DNA from: Kiloniella laminariae DSM 19542
GTDB lineage: Bacteria; Pseudomonadota; Alphaproteobacteria; Kiloniellales; Kiloniellaceae
NCBI RefSeq assembly: GCF_000374005.1
Contig: NZ_KB893140.1
Location: 1 to 39,665, forward strand
Direction: 5' to 3'
Length of the DNA stretch: 39,665 nt
The translations under genes and the position numbers were made by a program. Positions within the stretch are counted from its first letter, which is position 1. The number at the start of each line of letters is the position of its first letter. A model generated the notes under the pieces. That model made no database searches and had not been told where the DNA came from. It worked only from the letters and a program-made list of their open reading frames with translations. Shown here piece by piece: positions 1 through 8,399 of this stretch.

Positions 1-183
1 TTCTGCCAGGTCCTTCATCTCAGAAATCAGAGAGGCATCCATGCCGCCGTATTTTGCCCGCCATTTGTAAAAAGACGCACTGCTCATCCCGTGTTCACGG
101 CAAAGCTCAGAAACCGGCGCACCACCTTCTGCCTGCTTTAAAATTGACATGATCTGGGCTTCGCTAAATCGTGAATTCTTCAT
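1..183 (-). CDS. IS3-family transposase OrfA, partial (runs off left edge)
   Basis: The minus strand reads MKNSRFSEAQIMSILKQAEG and continues through a helix-turn-helix (PVSELCREHGMSSASFYKWR) to the window edge, giving 61 residues. This is the classic N-terminal HTH_Tnp_1 region of IS3-family OrfA proteins, which bind the element's ends before OrfAB carries out transposition. The ATG at 183 has an AGGAG-type ribosome site just upstream on the minus strand. The catalytic OrfB would lie outside the window. The family assignment is firm; whether the whole element is intact cannot be judged. Confidence 0.9.
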   Translation of the reverse strand, partial: MKNSRFSEAQIMSILKQAEGGAPVSELCREHGMSSASFYKWRAKYGGMDASLISEMKDLAE

Positions 184-230
184 CTAAAATCTCCTCAGGT
201 ATATTGCCGAGAAAATTCTACTTTTGAACA
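1..230 (-). mobile_element. IS3-family insertion sequence, left part only
   Basis: The element includes the OrfA start and about 47 bp of leader. Read on the minus strand, the outer end begins TGTTCAAAAGTAGAATTTTC. It starts with TG, as IS3-family termini do, so I place the boundary near 230. The flanking sequence immediately becomes IS630 transposase coding sequence on the other strand, so this element appears to have inserted into an older IS630 copy. The boundary is accurate to a few bases only, because the second terminus is off-window. Confidence 0.6.
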
Positions 231-520
231 CATCTATTTTTCGGGGGGATTACCTTGTTCTGGATAACCTCATATCTCATAAAAGCCCTCAAGCTGTGGA
301 GATGCTGAAATCAGTTGGGGCATGGTTCCTGTTCTTACCTCCCTACAGTCCCGACCTAAACCCAATCGAAATGGCCTTTGCAAAGTTGAAGGCTCTTTTA
401 AGGAAACATGCCGCAAGAACATATCATGACCTCTGGCAAGCTGTTGGGAAGGTATGTGATCTCTTTACCGAAGAGGAATGTTACAATTTCTTCAACGCTG
501 CTGGATACGAGGATGGTTAA
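231..520 (+). pseudogene. IS630-family transposase, C-terminal fragment
   Basis: About 95 codons encode the C-terminal half of a DDE transposase: GDYLVLDNLISHKS carries the second catalytic Asp and FLPPYSPDLNPIEMAFAKLK carries the family-typical P-Y-S-P-x-L-N-P-I-E with the catalytic Glu. The N-terminal half, with the first Asp and the DNA-binding domain, is missing because the IS3 element abuts at about 230. The apparent TTG start at 224 lies in the IS3 terminus and is an artefact of the junction. The element's 3' end should fall near the TA at about 534-535, a few bases from the stop of the neighbouring glycosyltransferase gene. The fragment is almost certainly non-functional. Confidence 0.85.
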
Positions 521-538
521 TTCGGAAATGCTCTAACA

Positions 539-2485
539 TCAGCCAGAACTAGGGATTTCACCTGCGCAAACTTTCGCTGGTTCATACTCAAGAACCTTGT
601 ACAAATTCTGCTCGAATGACAGAGAAAACTGCTCAACATTTAAAAATATTGGTTTTGATGCAATTATTCCTATGATTTTTTCTGATAAATATTCGCGCCA
701 TTGTTTATCTTTTATCAATCGCACGAGTTTCTCTTTATACTCAGAACCCGTATAACTCACGCACACATCCAACCCTATCAATATATGCATAGCAGACGCC
801 TGCATCGCCCTTTGGCTTTTCCCTCGCATTACAACTGTAGGCAGTCCGGCCATAAACGCATCAAGAATAGACGTCGCCCCAGAAAACGGGAAACTATCCA
901 TGTAAATATCGCCAACCTGAAGAACAGAGCTCACTTCGTAATAATGCTTTCTTGGGGGCAAAATAAAAATTCGCTTTGGGTCCACTTCAGCCCTCAAACA
1001 CAACTGCATCAAATGTTCTTCAAACACCCTCATTGGATAGTTATTACTCCACAACGGATTGTAGGGAAAAAGTACCATTACAGTATTTGCATTTTCCCTC
1101 ATCACATTGAACCAAATCCTCAACACTTTTGTTGATAATTTGTACATACTACTGCCATTAATAAGTACAGTTTGACTAGCACTTATTCCAAGAGATTCTC
1201 TAGTCACACCAGAATCAGTATTCTGTTTTCGACCAAAAAAAGAAAAACAATTATTGCTTCCAACTCCAAGAATCACTTTTTCAGTAAAGTGCTCCTGTGC
1301 ATTCTCTGGCTCAACCAGAGGCACAGAAATAACAACATCTGTGAATCGCAGACCAGTCGTTTGAGGACTAATCGCAGTTACCATGAACTGTTTTTTTGCA
1401 AGTCGATAGGGAGTAAGAGTATTTTCAAATCCGACAAAGCTGTTACTTGGGACACTGGAGAAGGCAAGAAGGTCAAGACTATCTGAACGGATCAATCTAA
1501 CAGCACTTGTTGTCGCTTTATTTCTCTCAACCTCAGAATTAGGGGCATAAACATAATCAGATCCAATTTCACGGACCACATCAAAACAAGACAGAAAACA
1601 ATCTTCAAACTCATCATCCCCCCTTTGGCCTAACGATACATAGTAAAGGTATGTTTCAAACTTATTTTTATCGAGGTATTTAAAATGAGAGAGCCAAACA
1701 CTAGTTTCTGCAGTTGGCTTCACCCGAGAGATCACTAAACCGACTTTGATTTTCTCCCGCCTCACCCCACAATTATTCTCATCAAATACACAATCAAGAG
1801 CAGGTAAATCCTCACCACAAGCACATACATATTCTTCAATTAAAGCCCCCCTCAACTGATAAAGTTTTTTCAAACTTATATCCGTCATATTTGCTCCAAT
1901 GTAAATCGTCGTGCACCAACGCAGAATATCGCGCTTTAAAACTATATTTCTTGTTCTCTGGACAAAAGCCAATATTCCACTCAAGACGCATTCATAGTGG
2001 TAAAGAACATCTCCGGTTTCGGTTTCCCTAAATTGCATCTGAGGAAAATTAATAAGATAAACAATATATTGCACAACAAATACCTCAGGAATTACTTCAA
2101 ATTCCACATCAACGTCAATATTAAAGTTGAATTTCAAATCGTGGGCATAATAAAAAAGACTCAAAACAAACAAAAATTTAATTTTCTCTTCTTTTTTAAA
2201 TGTGTTCTTGTAATTATAAACCGCTGTTTTGATTAACTTATTTTCCTCATCCGTCATAGGATACAATGACGCAAGAAGGTAAGATTTGTATCTATACCAA
2301 TAACCAGGTAACTTAGATGATGATAACTTAGGGGCTAATATTTCATCAAGAATCAACGGCGAACCAGAATTCAGCCAGCGCTGGGCAATGACAATACGCT
2401 CCCCCCGCCACTTTTGTATGTTATAATCAACAAGCCTTTTTCTTTGATTATATTTGTAAGATAAGCAATATTTCGAAGTCTGCAT
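539..2485 (-). CDS. GT41-like (OGT/SPINDLY/HMW1C-type) glycosyltransferase without TPRs
   Basis: A protein of 648 residues. From about residue 245 it has the GT41 fold pattern: a Rossmann start (IKVGLVISRVKP), a central linker, FGRKQN, then the UDP-sugar-binding half with IYMDSFPFSGATSILDAFMA and GLPTVVMRGKSQRAMQAS, which corresponds to the D-S/T-x-P-x-N/G-G-x-T signature of OGT and HMW1C. The first 240 residues are helical and AT-rich and do not show clear TPRs. The D-F-x-x-H motif that carries the OGT catalytic His is replaced by ISRVKPTAET. I start at ATG 2485; a TTG three bases earlier is possible. It lies 69 bp downstream of the TPR-containing GT41 gene and near flagellin genes, so flagellin glycosylation is the likely role (inference). 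Its 3' end touches IS630 sequence, so the last residues (about 10) may not be native. Confidence 0.72.
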   Translation of the reverse strand: MQTSKYCLSYKYNQRKRLVDYNIQKWRGERIVIAQRWLNSGSPLILDEILAPKLSSSKLPGYWYRYKSYLLASLYPMTDEENKLIKTAVYNYKNTFKKEEKIKFLFVLSLFYYAHDLKFNFNIDVDVEFEVIPEVFVVQYIVYLINFPQMQFRETETGDVLYHYECVLSGILAFVQRTRNIVLKRDILRWCTTIYIGANMTDISLKKLYQLRGALIEEYVCACGEDLPALDCVFDENNCGVRREKIKVGLVISRVKPTAETSVWLSHFKYLDKNKFETYLYYVSLGQRGDDEFEDCFLSCFDVVREIGSDYVYAPNSEVERNKATTSAVRLIRSDSLDLLAFSSVPSNSFVGFENTLTPYRLAKKQFMVTAISPQTTGLRFTDVVISVPLVEPENAQEHFTEKVILGVGSNNCFSFFGRKQNTDSGVTRESLGISASQTVLINGSSMYKLSTKVLRIWFNVMRENANTVMVLFPYNPLWSNNYPMRVFEEHLMQLCLRAEVDPKRIFILPPRKHYYEVSSVLQVGDIYMDSFPFSGATSILDAFMAGLPTVVMRGKSQRAMQASAMHILIGLDVCVSYTGSEYKEKLVRLIKDKQWREYLSEKIIGIIASKPIFLNVEQFSLSFEQNLYKVLEYEPAKVCAGEIPSSG

Positions 2486-2554
2486 CAAAACAGAACCACC
2501 AATAATGAATAATGGACATACCGGATATTTTTCATGAAAGATATTTCGACTTAA

Positions 2555-4852
2555 TTATCTACTAATTTGTATATATATTTCTTCAATGGGGACAACAGCC
2601 CAATCCATTGCTACTTTATTCCAAGGATCTTGCGTGTGCAGTACAAGATTCTTACGTATAGCACTCAACTTGTCAGATGAAGTAGCCAGTTGAACAGAGA
2701 GACGCACATACTCTTCATATGTTTGCACAGAAAAATCACTGAGCCCCACAGAAGCTAACAACCCCTCTCCAGCTCGTGATTGAGCAGATTTCCCAGTTAA
2801 GGACACAAAGGGCACCCCCATCCGCAAGGAATCATAGGAAACTGTACTCCCATTGTAGGGGTATGTGTCCAAACCAAGATCTATTTGGTTAAAGGTTAAC
2901 AGGTAGTCAACCAAAGATGTACTCGGGCGAAAGTCTAATCTGTGTTCGTCAATACCATTTTCAGCAAACCATCCAATGCACTTCTGACGATAAGCCTCTT
3001 CATCAAAATTACGATTCATAAGCAATAGCCTAGAATCAGGAACCTGTCTGAGAATCTCAACCCAAGCTTCCCGCAGATGGATTGACATCTTTTCAAGTCG
3101 GTTTAGGCACCCAAATGTAAAATAGCCATTAGAAACAAACGGAAGTTTCTCTAAAAAATTAACTTTGCCAGGCAACCAATTCACTTTTGATGGTCGTTTT
3201 TTTCTTTCATCGAAAGGGATATGAATCACTTGTTCAGTAAAATACAACTGCCCTTGTTGTTCAGAAACCATTTCTTTATCCGCAAAATAATAATCTATAG
3301 ACCTCATTCCTGTGGTAAAAGGGTAGCCCATCCAGCTCGCCTGTACTGGTGCTGGCCTGTATGCAAATGCTCCCAGTCGGTTACCTGGCGTATGCCCCGC
3401 AAGATCGACCAAAATATCAATTTCATCATCACGTATCATCTGTGCTAACTGAGCATCGCTCGTACCTGTTGTAAAACACCAACTGTCTGCATGTTCCTGG
3501 AAACGTTTTGTTACAGCGTCAACAATCTTACTCTCAGCGTAAAGCGATATATGAAATTTATCCCGATCATGATTCGCGATAATCGGCTCCATAAAACGGC
3601 TGGTAGCATGTTCCCTAAAATCAGGTGACACATACCCAATTCTTATTTTTCTTCCAGAAGAAACCGAATATTCTCGTATAGGCAATCGTTGACCGACAGG
3701 AACCTCCAATCGAGCAGCATACTTCTGGTGTGCAGCAAAAAGTTCTTCTGTCGTATGAGAACTACTGTAAACCATGCAAGCGAGATAGGAGCTGATCAAA
3801 GCAGGATTATTCGGATTTTGGCTTAAAAGCTCTTCCAGTACACTTTTAGCATCGTCCAACCGCGCTGATTCGATATAAATTTTTGCCATACTCGCCTTGA
3901 GGTACCACTGGTGATACCCTGCAGCAAATAAGCTATTCAGAATACTTTCCGCTTCCTCATTACGATTCAAATTAATTAACGCTTGGATATAACCTGACCA
4001 AAGCTCGGGAATATTAGAGAATTTCTCTAAACCAACTTCAAATATTGACAGGGCATCCTGAGAGTTGTTTTTCTGCTGTAAAACACGGCCAATATTGTAG
4101 TAAACAGCATAATGGGCAATGCCTCTGTCGATAGCACTTTGAAGTAGCTCCAAGGCTTGATCAAATTGCCCACGCGATATAAGTGCATTCGTAATGTTGT
4201 TATATGCCTCAACACACTGAGAATCTAATTCAAGGGCCCTCTGCCAATGGCGCAGAGCTGTGTCAAAATCACCTTTTTGGACCATACAACGACCGACACC
4301 ACACAGAGCCTCAGCATCATTTGGAGACTTAAGAAGTACTGCCTGATAATAATCTTGAGCCTGTTCTAGTCGACCCATTTTTTCCCAGAGCAACGCAGCA
4401 TTAAATGCAGCGTCAACGAGCTCAGGATTGAGTTGTAAAGTTTTATTATAATTATTAAGGGCTTCATCATATAACAGAAGCTCTTTCTGGGTATTTCCAA
4501 GGTTATAAAAGGCCTCCCAGAACCTCTTATCAAGTGATACAGCCCTCTTGAAACAAGCCACAGCATCTTCAAATAAATCGAATTCAAAAGCGATGTGTCC
4601 CAAACGATATAGACAATAGGGATCCTTGATCGATTTAACCACGAGCTTTCTCATCATAAGAGAAGCTTTTTGATAATCACCTGACTTTACGTAGGCATAA
4701 CCAACAACATACTCCCAGGCTTTATAATTTTTTCGCTTGAGATAGCTCTCCCCCATCGAAATCGCATCGGTATATCGCCCCTCAAATACACACCTGAGAA
4801 GCTCATCTAGTCTTAGGTCATCTTTGGAAAGTTTTTTTTGGATCAAATCCAT
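2555..4852 (-). CDS. TPR-containing O-linked N-acetylglucosaminyltransferase-like protein (GT41, SPINDLY type)
   Basis: A protein of 765 residues. Residues about 45-350 form at least eight tetratricopeptide repeats (for example AFYNLGNTQKELLLYDEALN and DAAFNAALLWEKMGRLEQAQ). Residues about 400-760 are a GT41 catalytic domain: RKIRIGYVSPDFREHATSRF with the D-F-x-x-H His near 415, RPAPVQASWMGYPFTTGM, the FGCLNRLEKM stretch, and GLDTYPYNGSTVSYDSLRMG followed by GVPFVSLTGKSAQSRAG in the nucleotide-sugar site. In OGT and SPINDLY the TPR solenoid selects the protein substrate and the C-terminal half transfers GlcNAc or fucose to Ser/Thr. In bacteria such genes often sit beside flagellin genes. Here they are about 4 kb from a flagellin in a same-strand run, so flagellin is the expected acceptor (inference). 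The donor sugar is unknown. Confidence 0.88.
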   Translation of the reverse strand: MDLIQKKLSKDDLRLDELLRCVFEGRYTDAISMGESYLKRKNYKAWEYVVGYAYVKSGDYQKASLMMRKLVVKSIKDPYCLYRLGHIAFEFDLFEDAVACFKRAVSLDKRFWEAFYNLGNTQKELLLYDEALNNYNKTLQLNPELVDAAFNAALLWEKMGRLEQAQDYYQAVLLKSPNDAEALCGVGRCMVQKGDFDTALRHWQRALELDSQCVEAYNNITNALISRGQFDQALELLQSAIDRGIAHYAVYYNIGRVLQQKNNSQDALSIFEVGLEKFSNIPELWSGYIQALINLNRNEEAESILNSLFAAGYHQWYLKASMAKIYIESARLDDAKSVLEELLSQNPNNPALISSYLACMVYSSSHTTEELFAAHQKYAARLEVPVGQRLPIREYSVSSGRKIRIGYVSPDFREHATSRFMEPIIANHDRDKFHISLYAESKIVDAVTKRFQEHADSWCFTTGTSDAQLAQMIRDDEIDILVDLAGHTPGNRLGAFAYRPAPVQASWMGYPFTTGMRSIDYYFADKEMVSEQQGQLYFTEQVIHIPFDERKKRPSKVNWLPGKVNFLEKLPFVSNGYFTFGCLNRLEKMSIHLREAWVEILRQVPDSRLLLMNRNFDEEAYRQKCIGWFAENGIDEHRLDFRPSTSLVDYLLTFNQIDLGLDTYPYNGSTVSYDSLRMGVPFVSLTGKSAQSRAGEGLLASVGLSDFSVQTYEEYVRLSVQLATSSDKLSAIRKNLVLHTQDPWNKVAMDWAVVPIEEIYIQISR

Positions 4853-4916
4853 AATTCTTGATCGCCCTATTCTTGATGCCTACCCAACAACAGAATGGAG
4901 AAACACAACCATATGA

Positions 4917-5558
4917 TCAAGTTAGTTTTTTTACTCTTGCCGGGTTACCAAAAGCTTCAGCATTTTCACTAAGATTGTTATAAACTACCGAGCCCGCGGC
5001 AACTTTGACTAAGCTACCCACTGAAACATTACTCGTAACCACAGATGAGGTTCCTAAAAAAACCGCCTCTCCCACAGATGAATGACCATTTAAGGTCGCA
5101 TAAGGAGAGAGGACACTATGTTTTCCAACCTCAGAATGATGAGCCACCGAACCATAAATATTGATAAGTACATTTTCATTTATCTGGCTAAGAGGTCCTG
5201 CGAACGCAAAGGGGCAAAGAATTGCTCCCTCGCCCAGTTTCGCAGCAGATGAAATATATGCCGAAGGATGCTTCAACACTCCAAACTCCCCCCCTTGCGC
5301 CTTCAACACAGAGTACAGATGTCGTCGATCAACAGGATTACCAAGAGCGATATAATAGAGCAAATCTGGGTCAGGTTTATGATCAACAATACCCCCCAGC
5401 ACCCCCCACTTCGAACTCAAATGAGTACCAACAGGAATAGTGTCATCCAGGAATCCAAGAAACTCCCCTGTAAGCGCTCCGACAGCCAAACAGTCAGAAA
5501 TATACCCCTGAAGCTCCAAGGCAAAACCACCGGCACCCAGAATGACAATTTTCTTCAT
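4917..5558 (-). CDS. NeuD/PglD-family sugar O- or N-acetyltransferase
   Basis: A protein of 213 residues with the two-domain NeuD/PglD plan. The N-terminal Rossmann-like sugar-nucleotide domain starts KKIVILGAGGFALELQGYI. A C-terminal left-handed beta-helix of hexapeptide repeats follows (YGSVAHHSEVGKHSVLSP, VGEAVFLGTSSVVTSNVSVG, GNPARV), with the catalytic-type His pair in AHHSEVG. Such enzymes acetylate amino sugars on nucleotide carriers (bacillosamine, perosamine, viosamine) or sialic acid. I chose the ATG at 5558, giving MKKIVIL, because the upstream in-frame ATG at 5588 lies inside a rho-independent terminator hairpin. It is followed at 64 bp by the TPR glycosyltransferase. Together with the DegT aminotransferase and RmlA-like genes it suggests an N-acetylated dideoxy-amino sugar. 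The exact substrate cannot be read. Confidence 0.85.
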   Translation of the reverse strand: MKKIVILGAGGFALELQGYISDCLAVGALTGEFLGFLDDTIPVGTHLSSKWGVLGGIVDHKPDPDLLYYIALGNPVDRRHLYSVLKAQGGEFGVLKHPSAYISSAAKLGEGAILCPFAFAGPLSQINENVLINIYGSVAHHSEVGKHSVLSPYATLNGHSSVGEAVFLGTSSVVTSNVSVGSLVKVAAGSVVYNNLSENAEAFGNPARVKKLT

Positions 5559-5570
5559 ATAAATAACTTT

Positions 5571-5598
5571 AATAAAAAAGGGTTTCACAATGAAACCC
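5571..5598 (-). terminator. Rho-independent terminator after fliS
   Basis: On the minus strand GGGTTTCA, a three-base loop and TGAAACCC form a perfect 8-bp stem followed by TTTTTTATT. It lies 40 bp after the fliS stop and ends the flagellin/fliD/fliS transcription unit. It implies that the NeuD and glycosyltransferase genes downstream either have their own promoter or depend on read-through. Confidence 0.88.
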
Positions 5599-5637
5599 TG
5601 ACTTACAAAAACTCACAAATATTGTATTCAGCAGGGC

Positions 5638-6105
5638 TCAAACTCTCAGTGAAGCAGATTGACCGCTTTTCACCGTTCCCTGATTATTCTGAGCAACAGA
5701 AGGTGTTGTTTTCTGCACCTGCTCTCCACCCTCCACCTGAGACGCGACTTGCTCCCAAGTTTTTCTCATTTCGGATAAACTCGCGAGTACATCCTCAATA
5801 ACAGGTTCGGCGTTCCTTGAATTAATCTGCATCATTCTCATAAACAAATTATCATAAAAGGCATGAAGGACCGGAGATATTTCCCCGCCATTTTCAAAAT
5901 CCAACTGGCTCTGAAGACCTAAAATAATTTTTGATGCTTTCTCAACTGACTTAAACCGACGCTCAAAATCACCTTCTTGATTTGCCCGGGCAGCCTCCCC
6001 AATAAGCCGAATTGCCCCATCAAAGAGCATGATAATCGCCTTCATTGGGCTTACATTCTGCGATGCCTGAGAATAGGCGTTAGAGCTATAGGGATTAGGA
6101 TACAT
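5638..6105 (-). CDS. fliS: Flagellin export chaperone FliS
   Basis: A protein of 155 residues. The N-terminus MYPNPYSSNAYSQ is the typical FliS opening (Y-x-x-N-A-Y-x-x-x), followed by SPMKAIIMLFDGAIRLIGEA, which matches the family pattern of P-x-x-L-I-x-M-L-Y-D-G-A-I. A helical bundle follows to about residue 125, then a Ser/Gln-rich tail slightly longer than usual. FliS binds the C-terminal D0 helix of flagellin in the cytoplasm, prevents early polymerisation and delivers it to FlhA. The ATG has an AAGGGGATGAT ribosome site. The gene follows fliD by 27 bp and is closed by the terminator at 5571-5598. Another FliS-like gene lies at 13988-14425. Confidence 0.95.
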   Translation of the reverse strand: MYPNPYSSNAYSQASQNVSPMKAIIMLFDGAIRLIGEAARANQEGDFERRFKSVEKASKIILGLQSQLDFENGGEISPVLHAFYDNLFMRMMQINSRNAEPVIEDVLASLSEMRKTWEQVASQVEGGEQVQKTTPSVAQNNQGTVKSGQSASLRV

Positions 6106-6132
6106 ATCATCCCCTTTCCGTGTTTACTTAAA

Positions 6133-7818
6133 TCAGCTTTGTTTGAACGACGCTTCCAGCTGCTTCCGCGACGCTTCAGCCTGAGCCAATGACTGCTCAA
6201 GGCGAGAATATTTCTCGAAAAGAAATTGGCGTGTTAATTCTAATCGACTATCAATAGCATTAATTTTTTCAGCCATATCCTTGTTATTATCATTCAAGGT
6301 CAATATGCGTGAGGAAATCAACCCGGAACCAGGCTTTATATAATTATCTACAGACTGGTACACATTCTCAGCAATCCCAAGTGACGTCTTGACCTGGATT
6401 GTCTGAGCTCCACTTCCCGGGGTGCCAACGAAAGCCATTGTCATACCCTCGAAAGCCGTTCCAGCTTTCCCGATAAGACTTGCTCCACTGACATCAAAAA
6501 CATTTCCATATCCTGTGACCGACGCTCCGGTAATATTCCCGCTGCCATCGACACCATTAATCACAAGCTCAAAGTTATTTACGCTGATGTTTTTCGTTCG
6601 GCCAAGAAGTCTCAACCGACTGTCGTCCGAGGAAAAGGAAAATTCGAACACACCTCGAACCTTATCAAGATCACTGATAAGAACAGCATCCAGTTTCTTG
6701 TCATCAATCGTTAATTTACTATTATCGTCGAGTGTTATTCCAAGAACAGCTAAACTAGAAAAATTGGCATCCGCTGTACCAATCGCACCACCGCTGATTA
6801 TGGATGACAGACTTGTCTCAAGGGTACGTAAAATATCATCGCCGAACAATGGAGGCTTTGACGAAGAAGCACTCGCTGGATCATAATTCCGCTGTTCTAT
6901 CAAAACATCCTTAATTGCATTATAGGCATTCACAAAGTCGGCAATTTTTTCCTTAACGCCCCCCAGATTACTCTGGATCTCGACTTTAATGTTATTACCA
7001 ACATCGGCTTTGTACAGTTGTAGAGTTACTCCTGTAATAACATCGGAAATATCATTTTTTGTGCGCTCGATAACAGTAGCGATACCATCAACTTTAATCC
7101 TAGCAAGTTTTGCAGCTTGCAATTCTGAAAGGACGGCCCCATCGCCATACGCAGTTAAAAACTCTCCAGAAGAACCAGAAAGTGTGATCGCCTTGCCCGT
7201 TTCTTCAGCAGTCATAATTAAACGAAAATCGTTATCTGCAACCTTAATAACAGAAGCACGGACCCCGGTGTCTGCCTTTACACCATTAATCGCCTCCGCA
7301 ATATCATTCAAGGTCATGCTAGAGGTAATCGAGATATCTTTTGTCGTTCCACCAGCCAACCCGATAGTTAGCGTATCCGTCAAACCTTGTGCTGCGGTAG
7401 CGTCTGCAACAGTGCCAGAAGAAATTTTATTCGCAGTGGCAATTTGCAGAACTTCGACTTCGTAAGTACCAGCTACAGCACTATTAGTTGTCGAAACTCC
7501 AAGCAGTTCCGTTGCGGGGGTAGAGTTCGAAGATGTCAGGAAAGCCGCTTTCGTTTCGAAAGCATTACTGTCCAAACCAGAGAGACCTGGCGGATTTCTA
7601 AGTCCATTCAACGACGACTTCAGGGTCTGAAGCAATGTATTAATTGCCCCATATGCCTCTGATTTTAAATCATTTTGCTTGATGGTGCTCTCAAGACGCA
7701 CAGCAGGTATACGCTTCGCGAGAAGAGTTGCCTCTACAATTGCATTGGTATCAAAACCGGAATACTGACCGGTGATCCTGGGAACGCCGTTTACAAATGT
7801 TAATGCGCCAGTTTCCAT
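6133..7818 (-). CDS. fliD: Flagellar filament cap protein FliD (HAP2)
   Basis: A protein of 561 residues, within the normal FliD range. The N-terminal FliD_N region contains ITGQYSGFDTNAIVEATLLA, the family's S-G-x-D-x-x-x-I-V signature. The middle has beta-rich D2/D3 modules with Ser/Thr-rich stretches (VAGTYEVEVLQIATANKISS is the usual entry to them). The C-terminus is a coiled-coil leg (MAEKINAIDSRLELTRQFLF, then a Gln-rich helix). FliD caps the growing filament and guides flagellin folding outside the cell. The ATG follows GGAG by 7 bases. A sigma-54-type promoter sits 36-51 bp upstream, overlapping the end of flaG, so fliD-fliS may be transcribed separately as well as by read-through. 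Confidence 0.95.
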   Translation of the reverse strand: METGALTFVNGVPRITGQYSGFDTNAIVEATLLAKRIPAVRLESTIKQNDLKSEAYGAINTLLQTLKSSLNGLRNPPGLSGLDSNAFETKAAFLTSSNSTPATELLGVSTTNSAVAGTYEVEVLQIATANKISSGTVADATAAQGLTDTLTIGLAGGTTKDISITSSMTLNDIAEAINGVKADTGVRASVIKVADNDFRLIMTAEETGKAITLSGSSGEFLTAYGDGAVLSELQAAKLARIKVDGIATVIERTKNDISDVITGVTLQLYKADVGNNIKVEIQSNLGGVKEKIADFVNAYNAIKDVLIEQRNYDPASASSSKPPLFGDDILRTLETSLSSIISGGAIGTADANFSSLAVLGITLDDNSKLTIDDKKLDAVLISDLDKVRGVFEFSFSSDDSRLRLLGRTKNISVNNFELVINGVDGSGNITGASVTGYGNVFDVSGASLIGKAGTAFEGMTMAFVGTPGSGAQTIQVKTSLGIAENVYQSVDNYIKPGSGLISSRILTLNDNNKDMAEKINAIDSRLELTRQFLFEKYSRLEQSLAQAEASRKQLEASFKQS

Positions 7819-7853
7819 GTCTCACTCCAAATCAAAAGCTACTACACTTGTTA

Positions 7854-7869
7854 TGCAATTAGCATTCCA
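7854..7869 (-). promoter_or_regulatory. Candidate sigma-54 promoter for fliD-fliS
   Basis: On the minus strand TGGAATGCTAATTGCA has GG and GC separated by exactly 10 bases and a perfect TTGCA -12 block; the -24 block matches less well (TGGAA instead of TGGCA). It lies between flaG and fliD, 36 bases from the fliD start. Matching promoters precede both flagellins, which supports the call. Confidence 0.6.
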
Positions 7870-7871
7870 GT

Positions 7872-8285
7872 TTAGGCCTCTGTGTCTATACTCGGCGATT
7901 TGGTAAAGCCATACGTAGGCTTAGGATAATTACCCAGCATCGTTTTACTCGGAAATTCGGTAACAACGGCATTACTGTTTTCATCAATCAACTTAACAAC
8001 CAGTCTACCTGAATCGCTATCACGATAGGTTACAATATTCGACGAAGAGCTTATCATCGGCGAACTACTGGAAGGTTGATCACGAACAGCAGTTCTTTGC
8101 GGGGAAGCGTTTTCAGTTGCCGCAGATAAATTGGTAACTACTGATTTCTCTGATCGCGCCGGAGCCTTCCCCTGCGCCAATCCAGATTGAGGAGACGGGG
8201 CGGAGGACTGCATTGCCCCAGTCACAACCGGAGCATTTTTCACAGCACGAGCGGGCAGATTTTGGATAGTCATATCAGAAGACAT
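7872..8285 (-). CDS. flaG: FlaG family protein
   Basis: A protein of 137 residues. The N-terminal 85 residues are low-complexity (Ala, Ser, Pro, Gln) and the C-terminal 50 residues hold the conserved FlaG fold: VTYRDSDSGRLVVKLIDENS and VVTEFPSKTMLGNYPK, which corresponds to the family's v-x-v-D-x-x-T-g-e-V-I-R-x-I-P pattern. FlaG proteins affect filament length or assembly; their molecular role is not settled. The gene sits between a flagellin and fliD, its usual place in bacteria. The ATG at 8285 follows AAGGAAT; an internal Met at residue 5 is an alternative start. No clear promoter is visible immediately upstream, so it is probably read from the flagellin promoter. Confidence 0.85.
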   Translation of the reverse strand: MSSDMTIQNLPARAVKNAPVVTGAMQSSAPSPQSGLAQGKAPARSEKSVVTNLSAATENASPQRTAVRDQPSSSSPMISSSSNIVTYRDSDSGRLVVKLIDENSNAVVTEFPSKTMLGNYPKPTYGFTKSPSIDTEA

Positions 8286-8360
8286 ATTCCTTACTCCCTA
8301 TCTCCATAATAAATACCACAATACCATAGTTAATTCGATTAAACCATACTAAGAGGATGA

Positions 8361-8387
8361 AGGTCCAGAGGCCAAGCCCCTGGACCT
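8361..8387 (-). terminator. Stem-loop just after the flagellin gene
   Basis: AGGTCCAG and CTGGACCT pair as an 8-bp stem with a possible inner GGC/GCC pairing, 13 bases after the flagellin stop. The minus-strand sequence after it (TCATCCTCTTAG) is only weakly T-rich, so it could be a partial terminator or a 3' mRNA-stabilising hairpin that lowers flaG expression relative to flagellin. Confidence 0.55.
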
Positions 8388-8399
8388 AACCCAATTATT

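Noticed and set aside
5559-5588. Upstream ATG at 5588 as the start of the NeuD-like gene
   Set aside because: It lies within the perfect terminator hairpin 5571-5598; the ATG at 5558 gives the standard Rossmann N-terminus.
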